Assembly (NCBI GenBank): GCA_964531695.1
Contig: CAZHEH010000006.1
Location: 1 to 64,000, forward strand
From: JAGXKT01 sp964531695
GTDB lineage: Bacteria; Planctomycetota; Phycisphaerae; SM23-33
Direction: 5' to 3'
DNA length: 64,000 nt
Shown here: positions 16,001 through 23,324 of the stretch, one piece after another
Layout: every line of letters begins with the position of its first letter
Numbering within the stretch: the first letter of the stretch is position 1
The notes under the pieces: generated by a model
The model's database searches: none
What the model was told of the DNA's origin: nothing
What the model saw: only the letters and a program-made list of their open reading frames with translations
Position numbers and translations under genes: made by a program

Positions 16001-16083
16001 AGGTGGCGCTGGCGGGGCGCCTGGTCAATCCCGTCGCATGCCTCTTCGCCGAGCGCTTGATCGCCTCGGCACAGAAGGACTGA
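13048..16083 (+). CDS. glycoside hydrolase family 2 exo-glycosidase
   Basis: A 1011-residue GH2 enzyme of the beta-galactosidase/glucuronidase/mannosidase type. The N-terminal jelly-roll (about 120-260: AVFACFKGVDYIAEVYVNGR, HEGFFAPFEFDITSAVR) is followed by an Ig-like domain (about 260-380). The TIM barrel (about 385-700) carries the acid/base Glu493 in YINEP and the nucleophile Glu585 in GCGEYGAEG. The 92-residue spacing resembles beta-glucuronidases. A further beta-rich C-terminal region of about 250 residues is not recognised. No signal peptide is visible, so it probably acts on imported oligosaccharides. GAAAGGA precedes the ATG. It stands alone, with no transporter or regulator nearby to reveal the substrate. 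Confidence 0.85.
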   Translation: MAAKDPFAEIAGIRKTAKSKLLHEPTPPELPDRTLPARHNPRATFKPQRKIDTAAKLDRALVRMRKQYGRFLVEEAPDFPKTRTGRELRRFDWRMETDEDRRNIAAAMSGRGNWQSVAIPHYGAPTGKAAALYRTEFTVTGSMLRRGAVFACFKGVDYIAEVYVNGRFVGRHEGFFAPFEFDITSAVRTGENVLLVRVINDATCKGSPCQSHGGKRLLGDKIYAATGLGWDEPEVGWHHCPAGMGIYHDVVIEARPPVHVRDIFVRPMPDRPDEAEAWIEVYSTLAETREMTLELSVYGSNFRKTVFEDRPYRPEYPPGPTVNYYRVPLRIPNARRWEPEAPWLYHLQVALLDAKGKLRDTSGRRFGMRTFRMDEAGEPRGRMYLNGREIRLRGANTMGHLQQCVARRDWDQLRDDILLAKLCNMNFLRITQRPVQPEVYDFCDRLGLMTQTDLPLFGCLRRNQFCEAVRQAEEMERLVRPYACNIMVSYINEPFPVGENVNKPHRQLTREELEAWFEAANRAVWLANPDRVIKPVDGDYDPPAPGLPDNHCYCGWYNGHGVDLGKLHRGYWQRVKPGWRYGCGEYGAEGLDFIDLMREEYPPEWLPRTPEEEADWSPDAITSAQTGRFHYMWFDTQHRLDDWAAASQDHQARVTRWMTEAMRRDDRMVSNAIHLFIDAFPSGWMKAIMDCRRRPKPAYFAYREALAPLAASIRTDRFSYFAGEEMCFELWLCNDLDEVPAGASVRYQLQLGREVVFAQRTRARIEPCRVTFQGYLRIPAPEVNRRRTATLRMAVAGRDGKVIHETAVDSELFPAGGAELPERVKVLGGGTATALARELELRVSRAKPQRGDVILIGDSTAYKANRRAVDAAVRDGATALFLELPPGEYGIGGTTVTVKEAGMNPRHFASRATGHRLVRGFRPLDFFFWYDSAAGYVTPILATTFRAEGWTPILATGDGDWGSDWGPALAAAELRRGEGRYIVCQVALAGRLVNPVACLFAERLIASAQKD

Positions 16084-16268
16084 CTTCGCAGCTCCGGCCG
16101 CCACGTGCCGTTGGGGCAGGGCAGGCGCGAGTCTTCCGATACGGTCTCTCTGCATCCTTGGAGCGTCTCCGGCGCACATCCTGGGAGCGCATGAGGAAGC
16201 CCCGCGCGAAACGGAGAGCCCCGGCGCCGCGCCATCCCATCGCGCTTGGACGCGGGACGTGCAGGCCC

Positions 16269-16297
16269 TTGCGGGCGGCCGGGGGGCATCCTACGAT
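16269..16297 (+). promoter_or_regulatory. candidate promoter of the SIS-DUF4954 operon
   Basis: TTGCGG (16269-16274), 17-base spacer, TACGAT (16292-16297). It is the only plausible pair in the 378-base interval 16084-16461, which is otherwise free of recognisable genes. The leader would be about 160 bases. Confidence 0.4.
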
Positions 16298-16461
16298 AGC
16301 TTCGCGAGCGGTGCGGGGCCGTGAACCGTCTTCGGGCGCGCGTGTCCGAGGCGCCGGCGCGAATCGCCTGGCCGCGGGGTCGGGCGGGGCCGTGTGGCCG
16401 GCTCATGCAGATTCACGGAGCGTCTAGCCACGGATGCGCTCCGGCGGAAAAGGAGCGGACA

Positions 16462-17487
16462 ATGAATCTCAGCGATACCAAGTACTCCGGGTATGCACTG
16501 GTTCAGGAGATGATGGACACGGTGCAGGTGGTCAAGGGTTTCGACTGGACGCAGACGGGCGAGGTGTCCGAGGCGATCGGGCGCGCGGGCAGGGTTCTGT
16601 TCACCGGTGAGGGGTCCAGCCGCATCTTCCCGGCCAAGAACGCCATCCGCAAGGCGCTGACGTGGGGCGTCGCTCTGCACCTGGCCACGGACGGCTCGCG
16701 CCAGTCCGCCGAATACGACCTCGAGAAGTTCGCGGTGTGGTGCGCCTCGAACTCCGGGCGGACCAAGGAGGTGATCCTGCTGGCCAAGAAGCTGGCCGAG
16801 GAGGGCAACAATCTGCGATACGGCCTGACCGCCAACGAGGGCACGCTGCTGGCCGACGCGGTTACCCAGGCGTTTGTGCTGCGGTGCGGCTGGGAGCAGG
16901 CGGTCGCGGCCACCAAGAGCGTGGTCGAGCAGGCGTTGTTCTATCAGTCGATCCTGTGCCACGTGTCCGGGCGCGACATGTCCGCGGACCTCGCCGGGTT
17001 GGACGAGAAGATCCAAGAGGCGCTGACTCTGACAATCGACCCCGAGATCATCGCGAAGGCCGTCGCGTCGGAGACGAAGTACTTCGCTGGATACAACGAC
17101 GGCGTCGCCGAGGAGCTGACTCTGAAGACCAACGAGATCACCCGCCGCAAGAGCGACTTCCTCGAGGGCACCTACGCGGTGCACGGGATCGAGGAGGTGA
17201 TGGACCCGTCGGATCTCGTGGTTGTGATCGACCCGATCGAGGCCGAGATCGCCAAGTTCCAGGAGGTGCTCCTCCAAGGCGTCGGGCTGACGGTGGTGGC
17301 GATCGCAGATCGCGACACCCCGTTCCCGACGATCCGCGTTCCGGCGGCCGGCGAGATGGCCCCGTACGTGTACTTGTGTGCCGGCTGGAATCTGCTGGTG
17401 GAGATCGGTCTCGCGTTGGGCATCGACCTGGACAAGCCCGAGCGCGCCCGCAAGGTGGGCAACGAGCTGACCGAAGGCGCCGGGTAA
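16462..17487 (+). CDS. SIS-domain phosphosugar isomerase/aldolase-like protein
   Basis: A 341-residue protein with two sugar-isomerase (SIS) domains, as in the isomerase half of GlmS but without the glutaminase half. The first domain (about 40-165) has VLFTGEGSSRIFPAKN, where the Ser-rich loop binds the phosphosugar, and ASNSGRTKEVI at 95-105, corresponding to the S-x-SG-x-T phosphate loop. The second (about 195-330) includes FLEGTYAVHGIEEVMDP, like the GlmS histidine-glutamate segment. Family members act on fructosamine- or hexosamine-6-phosphates. AAAAGGAG precedes the ATG. It lies 107 bases before a DUF4954 gene on the same strand, so the two probably form an operon and may act on the same sugar phosphate. 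Exact substrate unknown. Confidence 0.75.
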   Translation: MNLSDTKYSGYALVQEMMDTVQVVKGFDWTQTGEVSEAIGRAGRVLFTGEGSSRIFPAKNAIRKALTWGVALHLATDGSRQSAEYDLEKFAVWCASNSGRTKEVILLAKKLAEEGNNLRYGLTANEGTLLADAVTQAFVLRCGWEQAVAATKSVVEQALFYQSILCHVSGRDMSADLAGLDEKIQEALTLTIDPEIIAKAVASETKYFAGYNDGVAEELTLKTNEITRRKSDFLEGTYAVHGIEEVMDPSDLVVVIDPIEAEIAKFQEVLLQGVGLTVVAIADRDTPFPTIRVPAAGEMAPYVYLCAGWNLLVEIGLALGIDLDKPERARKVGNELTEGAG

Positions 17488-17594
17488 CGTCGGCATCCCG
17501 TCGGCGGTCGTCGCGTCCTCGGCGCGCGGAGCGCGTCCGTCGGTCCCGGCGAACGCCGAGGAACACGCGTTCGCGTCACGTAAGGAACCCATGC

Positions 17595-19799
17595 ATGAAA
17601 GAGGTGCAAGTGCTGAAGCCCGCGGACCTCGGATGGGGGTTCATCCCGCCCGAGTTCCTGCCGAAGAACCGGGACGAATACTACCTTCGGAACCAGCAGG
17701 CGGCCCGGCCGGACGGCCACTGGCGGCGCCTGAAGGCCGAGGAGATCGAGGTCCTGGTACAGAACGGCAACACGGCCGACAACTGGGACGAGTTGCTCGT
17801 GGCCGACCCCTTCACGCCCCATCTGGTCCGCAACTGCATGTTCTCGGGCCTGGTGCGCGTCGGCCCGCTGCACGACGTGGTGCTGGAGCACCACAATTTG
17901 CGCGTTCCCGCGGGCCTGACGGACAGCCGGATTACCGCCTGCGACATCGGGGAGGATTCCGCGGTCCACAACGTGCGCTACCTCGCGCATTACATCATCG
18001 GCGACAATGTCATCCTCCAGAGCATCGACGAGATGCACACCACAAACCACGCCAAGTTCGGCAACGGCGTGGTGAAAGAGGGCGAGGACGAGGATGTCCG
18101 CATCTGGCTGGACCTGATCAACGAGACGGCCGGGCGAGCCGTCCTGCCCTTCGACGGCATGACCAGCGCCGACGCCTACATCTGGGCCCGATACCGTGAC
18201 GACGCGAAGCTGCAGAAGCGCTTGGTCGAGATCACCCAGGAGCAATTCGACCGCCGCCGTGGGTTCTACGGCACGGTGGGCGACGCCTGCGTCATCAAGA
18301 ACTGCCGGATCATCAAGGATGTGAAGTTCGGCGACTGCGCCTACGTCAAAGGCGCAAACAAGCTCAAGAATCTCACCGTCAACTCGAGCGAGGCGGAGCC
18401 CTCGCAGATCGGCGAGGGAGTGGAGTTGGTCAACGGCGTCATCGGGTTGGGCTGCCACATCTTCTACGGCTGCAAGGCCGTGCGTTTCGTGATGGGCAAT
18501 AACGCGAATCTGAAGTACGGCGCGAGGTTGATCCACTCATACCTCGGCGACAACTCCACCGTCTCCTGCTGTGAGATCCTTCACAACCTGGTGTTCCCCG
18601 CGCACGAACAGCATCACAACAATTCGTTCCTGACGGCGACCATCGTGAAGGGGCAAAGCAACCTTGCCGCCGGCGCGACCGTGGGATCGAACCACAACTC
18701 GCGCGCCAACGACGGCGAGATCGAGGCCGGCCGGGGCTTCTGGCCGGGCCTGTGCGTGACGCTGAAGCACTCGTGCAGGTTCGCGTCCTTCACGCTGCTG
18801 TCGAAGGGCGACTACCCCGCCGAGATGAACATCACACTGCCGTTCTCGCTGCTCAACGACGATGTCACGCGCGGCGTGCTGGTGGTGATGCCCGCCTTCT
18901 GGTGGCTGTACGACATGTACGCTCTCGCGCGGAACACGTGGAAGTTCGGGACGAGAGACAAGCGAAAGACCAAGACCCAGAACATCGAGTTCGACTCCCT
19001 CGCCCCCGACACGGTGGAGGAGCTCTTCGAGGGGATGCGCCTGCTGGAGGTCTGGACCGCCAAGGCGGCGCTGCGGGCCGAAGGCAAGAGCCCGCGCGGC
19101 AAGGGCGCCGAACGGCTCGCGGAAATGGGGCGGGAGCACTTGATGGATGCCCCGGAGAGAACCGCCGGGCTGGTCGTTCTCGGCGAGGGCATGGAGAAGT
19201 CCCGCCGCGATACGGTCATCTCCAAGCCGCGGGAGGCCTATCACGCCTACCGGCAGATGGTGCACTACTACGCCGTGAAGAACCTGATGGCCTACCTGCG
19301 GGAACACCCCAAAGCGAAGCTGGCCTCCATGCGCCGCGCCTTGGCGGGCCCGCGGCAGAAGGAATGGGTGAACCTCGGCGGGCAACTGGTCCCCGACCCG
19401 GACGTGCAGGATCTCCTAGAGCGAATCAAGTCCGGGCGCCTGCGGACCTGGGGCCAGGTCCACGACGCCTACGACAAGCTGTGGGAGGCCTACCCCATGG
19501 CCAAGCGGCGCCATGCCTACGCGGCGCTGCTGGACCTCCACGGCTGGCAGACCCTCAAGCCCACGGACTGGCGGGCGGCCCTGGATGAGGCCGTGGAAAT
19601 CCAGGAGTACATCCGGGACGAGGTCTACCTGTCGAGGAAGAAGGACTACGAGAATCCCTTCCGGCAGGCGACCTACCGCAACGCCGCGGAGATGAAGGCC
19701 GTGGTCGGCACGGCCGAGGGCAACAGCTTCGTCAAACAGATGCGCGCGGAGACGGAGGACTTCCGCCGATTGGCCAGGCGGATCAAACGCCGCGGCTGA
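17595..19799 (+). CDS. DUF4954 protein with left-handed beta-helix domain
   Basis: A 734-residue cytoplasmic protein of the uncharacterised DUF4954 family. The N-terminal 45-440 region shows hexapeptide-like periodicity of a left-handed parallel beta-helix, as in sugar-nucleotide acyltransferases and UDP-GlcNAc pyrophosphorylases. Examples are IGDNVILQSIDEMHTTNHA, IGEGVELVNGVIGLGCHIFY and LAAGATVGSNHNSRANDGEI. The C-terminal 300 residues are helical. The conserved SNHNSR segment and several His residues could be an active or metal site. The start at 17595 follows TAAGGA; an ATG four bases earlier is out of frame. Its pairing with a SIS-domain gene suggests hexosamine or sugar-nucleotide metabolism, which is inference only. 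Confidence 0.75.
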   Translation: MKEVQVLKPADLGWGFIPPEFLPKNRDEYYLRNQQAARPDGHWRRLKAEEIEVLVQNGNTADNWDELLVADPFTPHLVRNCMFSGLVRVGPLHDVVLEHHNLRVPAGLTDSRITACDIGEDSAVHNVRYLAHYIIGDNVILQSIDEMHTTNHAKFGNGVVKEGEDEDVRIWLDLINETAGRAVLPFDGMTSADAYIWARYRDDAKLQKRLVEITQEQFDRRRGFYGTVGDACVIKNCRIIKDVKFGDCAYVKGANKLKNLTVNSSEAEPSQIGEGVELVNGVIGLGCHIFYGCKAVRFVMGNNANLKYGARLIHSYLGDNSTVSCCEILHNLVFPAHEQHHNNSFLTATIVKGQSNLAAGATVGSNHNSRANDGEIEAGRGFWPGLCVTLKHSCRFASFTLLSKGDYPAEMNITLPFSLLNDDVTRGVLVVMPAFWWLYDMYALARNTWKFGTRDKRKTKTQNIEFDSLAPDTVEELFEGMRLLEVWTAKAALRAEGKSPRGKGAERLAEMGREHLMDAPERTAGLVVLGEGMEKSRRDTVISKPREAYHAYRQMVHYYAVKNLMAYLREHPKAKLASMRRALAGPRQKEWVNLGGQLVPDPDVQDLLERIKSGRLRTWGQVHDAYDKLWEAYPMAKRRHAYAALLDLHGWQTLKPTDWRAALDEAVEIQEYIRDEVYLSRKKDYENPFRQATYRNAAEMKAVVGTAEGNSFVKQMRAETEDFRRLARRIKRRG

Positions 19800-19864
19800 C
19801 GGCGCGTCCCGCCGCGGCGCCAGTTCCCATCGCAAGTAGCTTCTGTCCGGCTTCGCCCTTTACA

Positions 19865-19905
19865 GACCTTAAGGTCGGCGTTAGCGTAGGTACGTCTTGG
19901 AAGAC
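19865..19905 (+). promoter_or_regulatory. two palindromes upstream of the SecA/HlyD cluster
   Basis: A perfect 12-bp palindrome GACCTTAAGGTC (19865-19876) and a second inverted repeat GTCTT-GG-AAGAC (19894-19905) sit within 60 bases of the first gene of the cluster. Neither is followed by a T-run. They are candidate operator sites for a dimeric regulator. No clear -35/-10 pair could be fixed here. Confidence 0.35.
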
Positions 19906-19921
19906 AAGAGCAAGGGGTGGT

Positions 19922-20983
19922 ATGAGACCTATCGTTTCGCATCTGCCGCATTGCGTGGCGGCACTGGCCTTGTTGTCATGCCCGTGTCTGGGAGATGACG
20001 GCATCGTCGCGGTCACGGTGCCGAGCCACGACGTGACGCTATCCTTCGTCCAGCCGGGCCGGGTGGTCGGAGTTTCCGTCGAGCCCGGAGATCCGGTCGC
20101 CAGCGGCGACGCCCTGGTACACCAGGACGACCAGCGGGAAGTGGTGGAGATCAAGAAGCAGGAGGCGGAGATCCGCAAGCAGGAGGCGGAGATCCGGAAG
20201 CAGGAGGCGGAGATAAAGAAGCAGCGCGTGGAGAGCGAGAAGCTCAAGGCCCAGGCCGAGGACACCATCCGCGTCGACGCGGCGCGGGCCCGGCGGGACC
20301 AGTCGCGCGTGGACCTGGCGAAACTCAAGGAGGCGGCGGAGCGCGGGGCGGCCACGGCCAAGGAGCTCCAGCACGCGGAGCTGGACGTTCGGATCGCGGA
20401 GCTGTCCTTGGCGCTGGCGGAGTTCGAGCGCGGCCAGGCGGGGTACGCCCACCGCCAGGCCCAAGTCGCGATCAAGCAGGCCGAGGCCGCGGTCGAGATG
20501 GCCGCGGTCGGGGTCGAGCAAGTCAAGCTGGCCGTGGAGCAGGCGAAGCTCCAGAGGGAGCGTCGCCGGCTCACCAGTCCGGTTGACGGCATCGTCGAGG
20601 AGGTGCTCGTCGAAAAAGGCGAGGCGGTCAACGCGCTGGACCCGGTGCTGCGAATCGTGCGGATCGACCCGTTGTGGATCGATGTGCCCGTTCCGCTGTC
20701 GCGCGCCGGCGAACTGGCCAGGGGCGGGGAGGTCGAAGTGCGGTTGGGCCTGGGCGAATCTTCCCCTCGCCGCACCGGGCGGATCATCCACGTCGGCGCC
20801 GTGGCGGATGCGGCCAGCGAGACGCTCGCGGTTCGCGTGGCAGTGAGCAATCCGGACCGCCGGCCGGCCGGCGAGGCCGTCCGCGTCCGGTTCCCGCGGG
20901 AAGAGACCAAGGACGGCCCGGATGCCCCCGCCACCGAATCGGCGGAGCGTCCGAGCCCCGAAAACGACAGCGACGAGGAGTGA
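19922..20983 (+). CDS. periplasmic adaptor (HlyD / membrane-fusion protein family)
   Basis: A 353-residue exported membrane-fusion protein that would bridge an inner-membrane component to a TolC-type channel. It has a signal peptide (about 1-24, ending SCPCLGDD), a lipoyl-like half (VQPGRVVGVSVEPGDPV), a long coiled-coil hairpin (about 70-215), the second lipoyl half (RRLTSPVDGIVEEVLVEKGE) and a beta-barrel (VLRIVRIDPLWIDVPVPL). The tail from about 320 is acidic and disordered. The coiled coil contains a fourfold 7-residue repeat encoded at 20147-20230. It starts a run of five closely spaced genes. No transporter partner is adjacent, unlike ordinary efflux operons. Confidence 0.85.
   Translation: MRPIVSHLPHCVAALALLSCPCLGDDGIVAVTVPSHDVTLSFVQPGRVVGVSVEPGDPVASGDALVHQDDQREVVEIKKQEAEIRKQEAEIRKQEAEIKKQRVESEKLKAQAEDTIRVDAARARRDQSRVDLAKLKEAAERGAATAKELQHAELDVRIAELSLALAEFERGQAGYAHRQAQVAIKQAEAAVEMAAVGVEQVKLAVEQAKLQRERRRLTSPVDGIVEEVLVEKGEAVNALDPVLRIVRIDPLWIDVPVPLSRAGELARGGEVEVRLGLGESSPRRTGRIIHVGAVADAASETLAVRVAVSNPDRRPAGEAVRVRFPREETKDGPDAPATESAERPSPENDSDEE
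20147..20230 (+). repeat. four tandem 21-bp repeats encoding coiled-coil heptads
   Basis: Units at 20147-20167, 20168-20188, 20189-20209 and 20210-20230 encode E-I-[KR]-K-Q-E-A, with the fourth unit diverged at its end. The 21-base period equals one heptad of the HlyD coiled coil. Copy-number change would lengthen or shorten the hairpin without a frameshift. Confidence 0.8.
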
Positions 20984-20987
20984 CGCA

Positions 20988-21359
20988 ATGGTGGACAACG
21001 GACAGACCGGCCCCGCCGGCGACAGCGGCGAGCCGATGACGGAGCAGGCCCGGCAGCAGACCGGTCAGCAGCAGGTGCAGATCCGGGTGGACGAGCGGAA
21101 CCTGACGACCTCCTACGCCAACGGCTTCCGCACCAACGCCACGGCCGAGGAGGTCATGCTGGACTTCGGGCTCAACGTGGCCCGCCCGACGAACGAGCAG
21201 CAGCCGGTGATCACCTTCGAGGTCAGCGAGCGGGTCATCTTGAGCTATCCCTCGGCCAAGCGGCTGGCGATCACACTGAGCCAGTTGATCCGCCGGCACG
21301 AGGAGCAGTTCGGCGAGCTGGAGCTGGACGTCAACAAGCGCCGGCGGGACACCGAGTAG
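20988..21359 (+). CDS. DUF3467 protein
   Basis: A 123-residue cytoplasmic protein of the DUF3467 family, whose function is unknown. After a Gln-rich linker (about 1-27), the domain covers about 29-118: VQIRVDERNLTTSYANGFR, VMLDFGLN, ITFEVSERVILSYPSAKRLA, then a helix of acidic-basic character. This matches the DUF3467 pattern in which a strand binding region is followed by P-x-x-AKRL. The gene begins five bases after the stop of the HlyD gene and ends 26 before the GAF-HlyD gene, so it is inside the operon. Its position suggests an accessory or chaperone-like role in the cluster, but nothing shows this directly. Confidence 0.75.
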   Translation: MVDNGQTGPAGDSGEPMTEQARQQTGQQQVQIRVDERNLTTSYANGFRTNATAEEVMLDFGLNVARPTNEQQPVITFEVSERVILSYPSAKRLAITLSQLIRRHEEQFGELELDVNKRRRDTE

Positions 21360-21385
21360 AACTGTGCGGAGGGCGATCTGAAGCG

Positions 21386-23299
21386 ATGGCCGTGGAACGG
21401 ACACATGCACGGCTTCCGGATCGCGCGGAGCCGCAGGAGCCGTTCGGCGACTGGGCGGAGCGGCTCCGGGACTTCGACGGGCCGCCGGAGCAGTTCCTCG
21501 CCGAGCTTCTGGCGTCGCAGTGCCGGCGCGAGGGGGTCACCGCGGGGGCCGTGCTGCGCCGGGACGACCAGGGACGCGTCGGCGTAGTCGCCGCCCATCC
21601 TCCGCTGAGCCGGGACTCGTCACCGCCGCACTGGCTCTCCGAGGCGGCCGAGCACGCCCGACAGGCCGGGCTCGGTTCGAGCGCGCACCCGCTGCACCGC
21701 CAGGAGGACCTCTACGGCCAGCCGGCGCGCCGGCACATCGTGTTGATCCCTCTGCCCGGCAGCGACTCGACGGTCCGTGGTGTCACGGCCTTCCTGGTCG
21801 AAAGCCGCGACCCGGACGCCCTGCGCGCCGCGCGCGAGCGCCTGGAGCTGACCGGGCCGCTGCTTTCGCTCTACGAGATGCGGCAGACGCTCCAGCGCCG
21901 CAACGCCGATCTCCGGCAGCTTCGCTCGGGTATGGAGGTCCTCGCGGCCGTGAACGAGCGCACGCGGTTCCGCTCGGCCGCCATGGCGGTCTGCAACGAG
22001 ATCGCCTCCCGTTGGGGCTGCGAGCGCGTGGGGCTGGGACTGCTCAAGGGACGGTACGTGCAGCTCAAGGCGCTGAGCCACACGGAGAAGATCAGCCGCA
22101 AGATGAAGCTCGTTCAGGACATCGAGGCCGCGATGGAGGAGTGCCTCGACCAGGACGTGGAGGTGCTGCACCCTTCGGGTCCGGAGGACACGTTCGTCAG
22201 CCGTGCGGCCGGGGAGCTGTCCGAGGCGCAGGGCCGAACGAACGTGCTGTCGCTGCCGTTGCGCCGCGAGGGCGAGCCGGCGGGCGTGCTCACCGTCGAG
22301 CGGTCCGCGGACCGATCGTTCACGCCGGCGGAGGTGCTGTCTTTTCGGCTGGCGGTCGACCTGCTGACGCCGCGCCTGCTGGAGCTGCATGCTCACGACC
22401 GCTGGTTCGGCGCGCGGGCCGCCACGGCGACTCGAACGGCGCTCGGGCACGTGGTCGGGCCTCGGCACACATGGGCGAAGCTGCTGGCGCTGGCGGTGCT
22501 GGGGGTGCTGGCCTTCCTGGTGTTCGCGAAGGGCGACTACACGGCCGACGGCACGTTCATGCTCCAGTCGGACGAACGGCAGGTCGTCTCGGCGCCGTTC
22601 CAGGCCCGTCTGGCGGAGGTCCGGGTGCGCCCCGGCGACAGCGTCCGGGCCGACGGCCTGCTGGGCGAGCTGGATACCGAGGAACTCGAGGGCAAACGGC
22701 TTGATGCGAAGCTCCGGCAAAGCGAGCACCTCAAGCAGGCCAAGGCGGCCCGCGCCCGCGCCGCCAACGCGGCGACGCGCCCGGAACGGGACGAGGCGAT
22801 CGCGGAGGCGGAGCTGGCGGAGATCCGGGCCCGCAAGATCGAGGCCGAGGTCCGGGAATTCGACCGGAAGCTCGCCCAGGCGCGCATGTCCGCTCCGATG
22901 GGGGGCACGGTCATCAGCGAGGACCTGACAAGTAAGTCCGACCCGGTCGTCGAGAAGGGCGAGCCGCTGTTCGAGATCGCCGAGCTGGGCGCGATCTACG
23001 CCGAGCTCAGCATTCCCGAGGACGAGATCGGCGAGGTCCGCGAGGGCCTGCGCGGCGAGTTGGCCCCGGCGGCCTTCCCCGATCGGAAGATCGGCTTCAC
23101 GGTCGAGCGGATCTTGCCGGTGGCCGAGGCGGTTGAGGAGGGCAACGTCTTCCGCGTGCGGCTCCGACTGGATCGCCATGCCGACTGGATGCGCCCCGGA
23201 ATGGAAGGTGTCGCGAAGGTCCATCTCGGCCGGCGGAGCTACGCGTGGCTCTGGTCGCGTCGTCTGGTCAACTGGGTCCGGATGAAACTCTGGCTGTAG
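21386..23299 (+). CDS. GAF-TM-HlyD fusion adaptor
   Basis: A 637-residue inner-membrane protein. The N-terminal cytoplasmic part (about 1-355) contains a GAF-like sensor domain (about 195-345: FRSAAMAVCNEIASRWGCER, VLSLPLRREGEPAGVLTVER). One membrane helix (about 363-383, LLALAVLGVLAFLVF) leads to a periplasmic HlyD adaptor (about 388-630), with lipoyl halves VRPGDSVRADGLLGELD and APMGGTVISEDL, a coiled coil between them, and the barrel FEIAELGAIYAELSIPEDE. Coupling a cytoplasmic small-molecule sensor to a periplasmic adaptor is unusual and could gate export. It lies 25 bases before the M50-HlyD gene. What the GAF domain binds is unknown. Confidence 0.8.
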   Translation: MAVERTHARLPDRAEPQEPFGDWAERLRDFDGPPEQFLAELLASQCRREGVTAGAVLRRDDQGRVGVVAAHPPLSRDSSPPHWLSEAAEHARQAGLGSSAHPLHRQEDLYGQPARRHIVLIPLPGSDSTVRGVTAFLVESRDPDALRAARERLELTGPLLSLYEMRQTLQRRNADLRQLRSGMEVLAAVNERTRFRSAAMAVCNEIASRWGCERVGLGLLKGRYVQLKALSHTEKISRKMKLVQDIEAAMEECLDQDVEVLHPSGPEDTFVSRAAGELSEAQGRTNVLSLPLRREGEPAGVLTVERSADRSFTPAEVLSFRLAVDLLTPRLLELHAHDRWFGARAATATRTALGHVVGPRHTWAKLLALAVLGVLAFLVFAKGDYTADGTFMLQSDERQVVSAPFQARLAEVRVRPGDSVRADGLLGELDTEELEGKRLDAKLRQSEHLKQAKAARARAANAATRPERDEAIAEAELAEIRARKIEAEVREFDRKLAQARMSAPMGGTVISEDLTSKSDPVVEKGEPLFEIAELGAIYAELSIPEDEIGEVREGLRGELAPAAFPDRKIGFTVERILPVAEAVEEGNVFRVRLRLDRHADWMRPGMEGVAKVHLGRRSYAWLWSRRLVNWVRMKLWL

Positions 23300-23324
23300 C
23301 CGGCCGGGAGCGGAGGAAGCCGTC

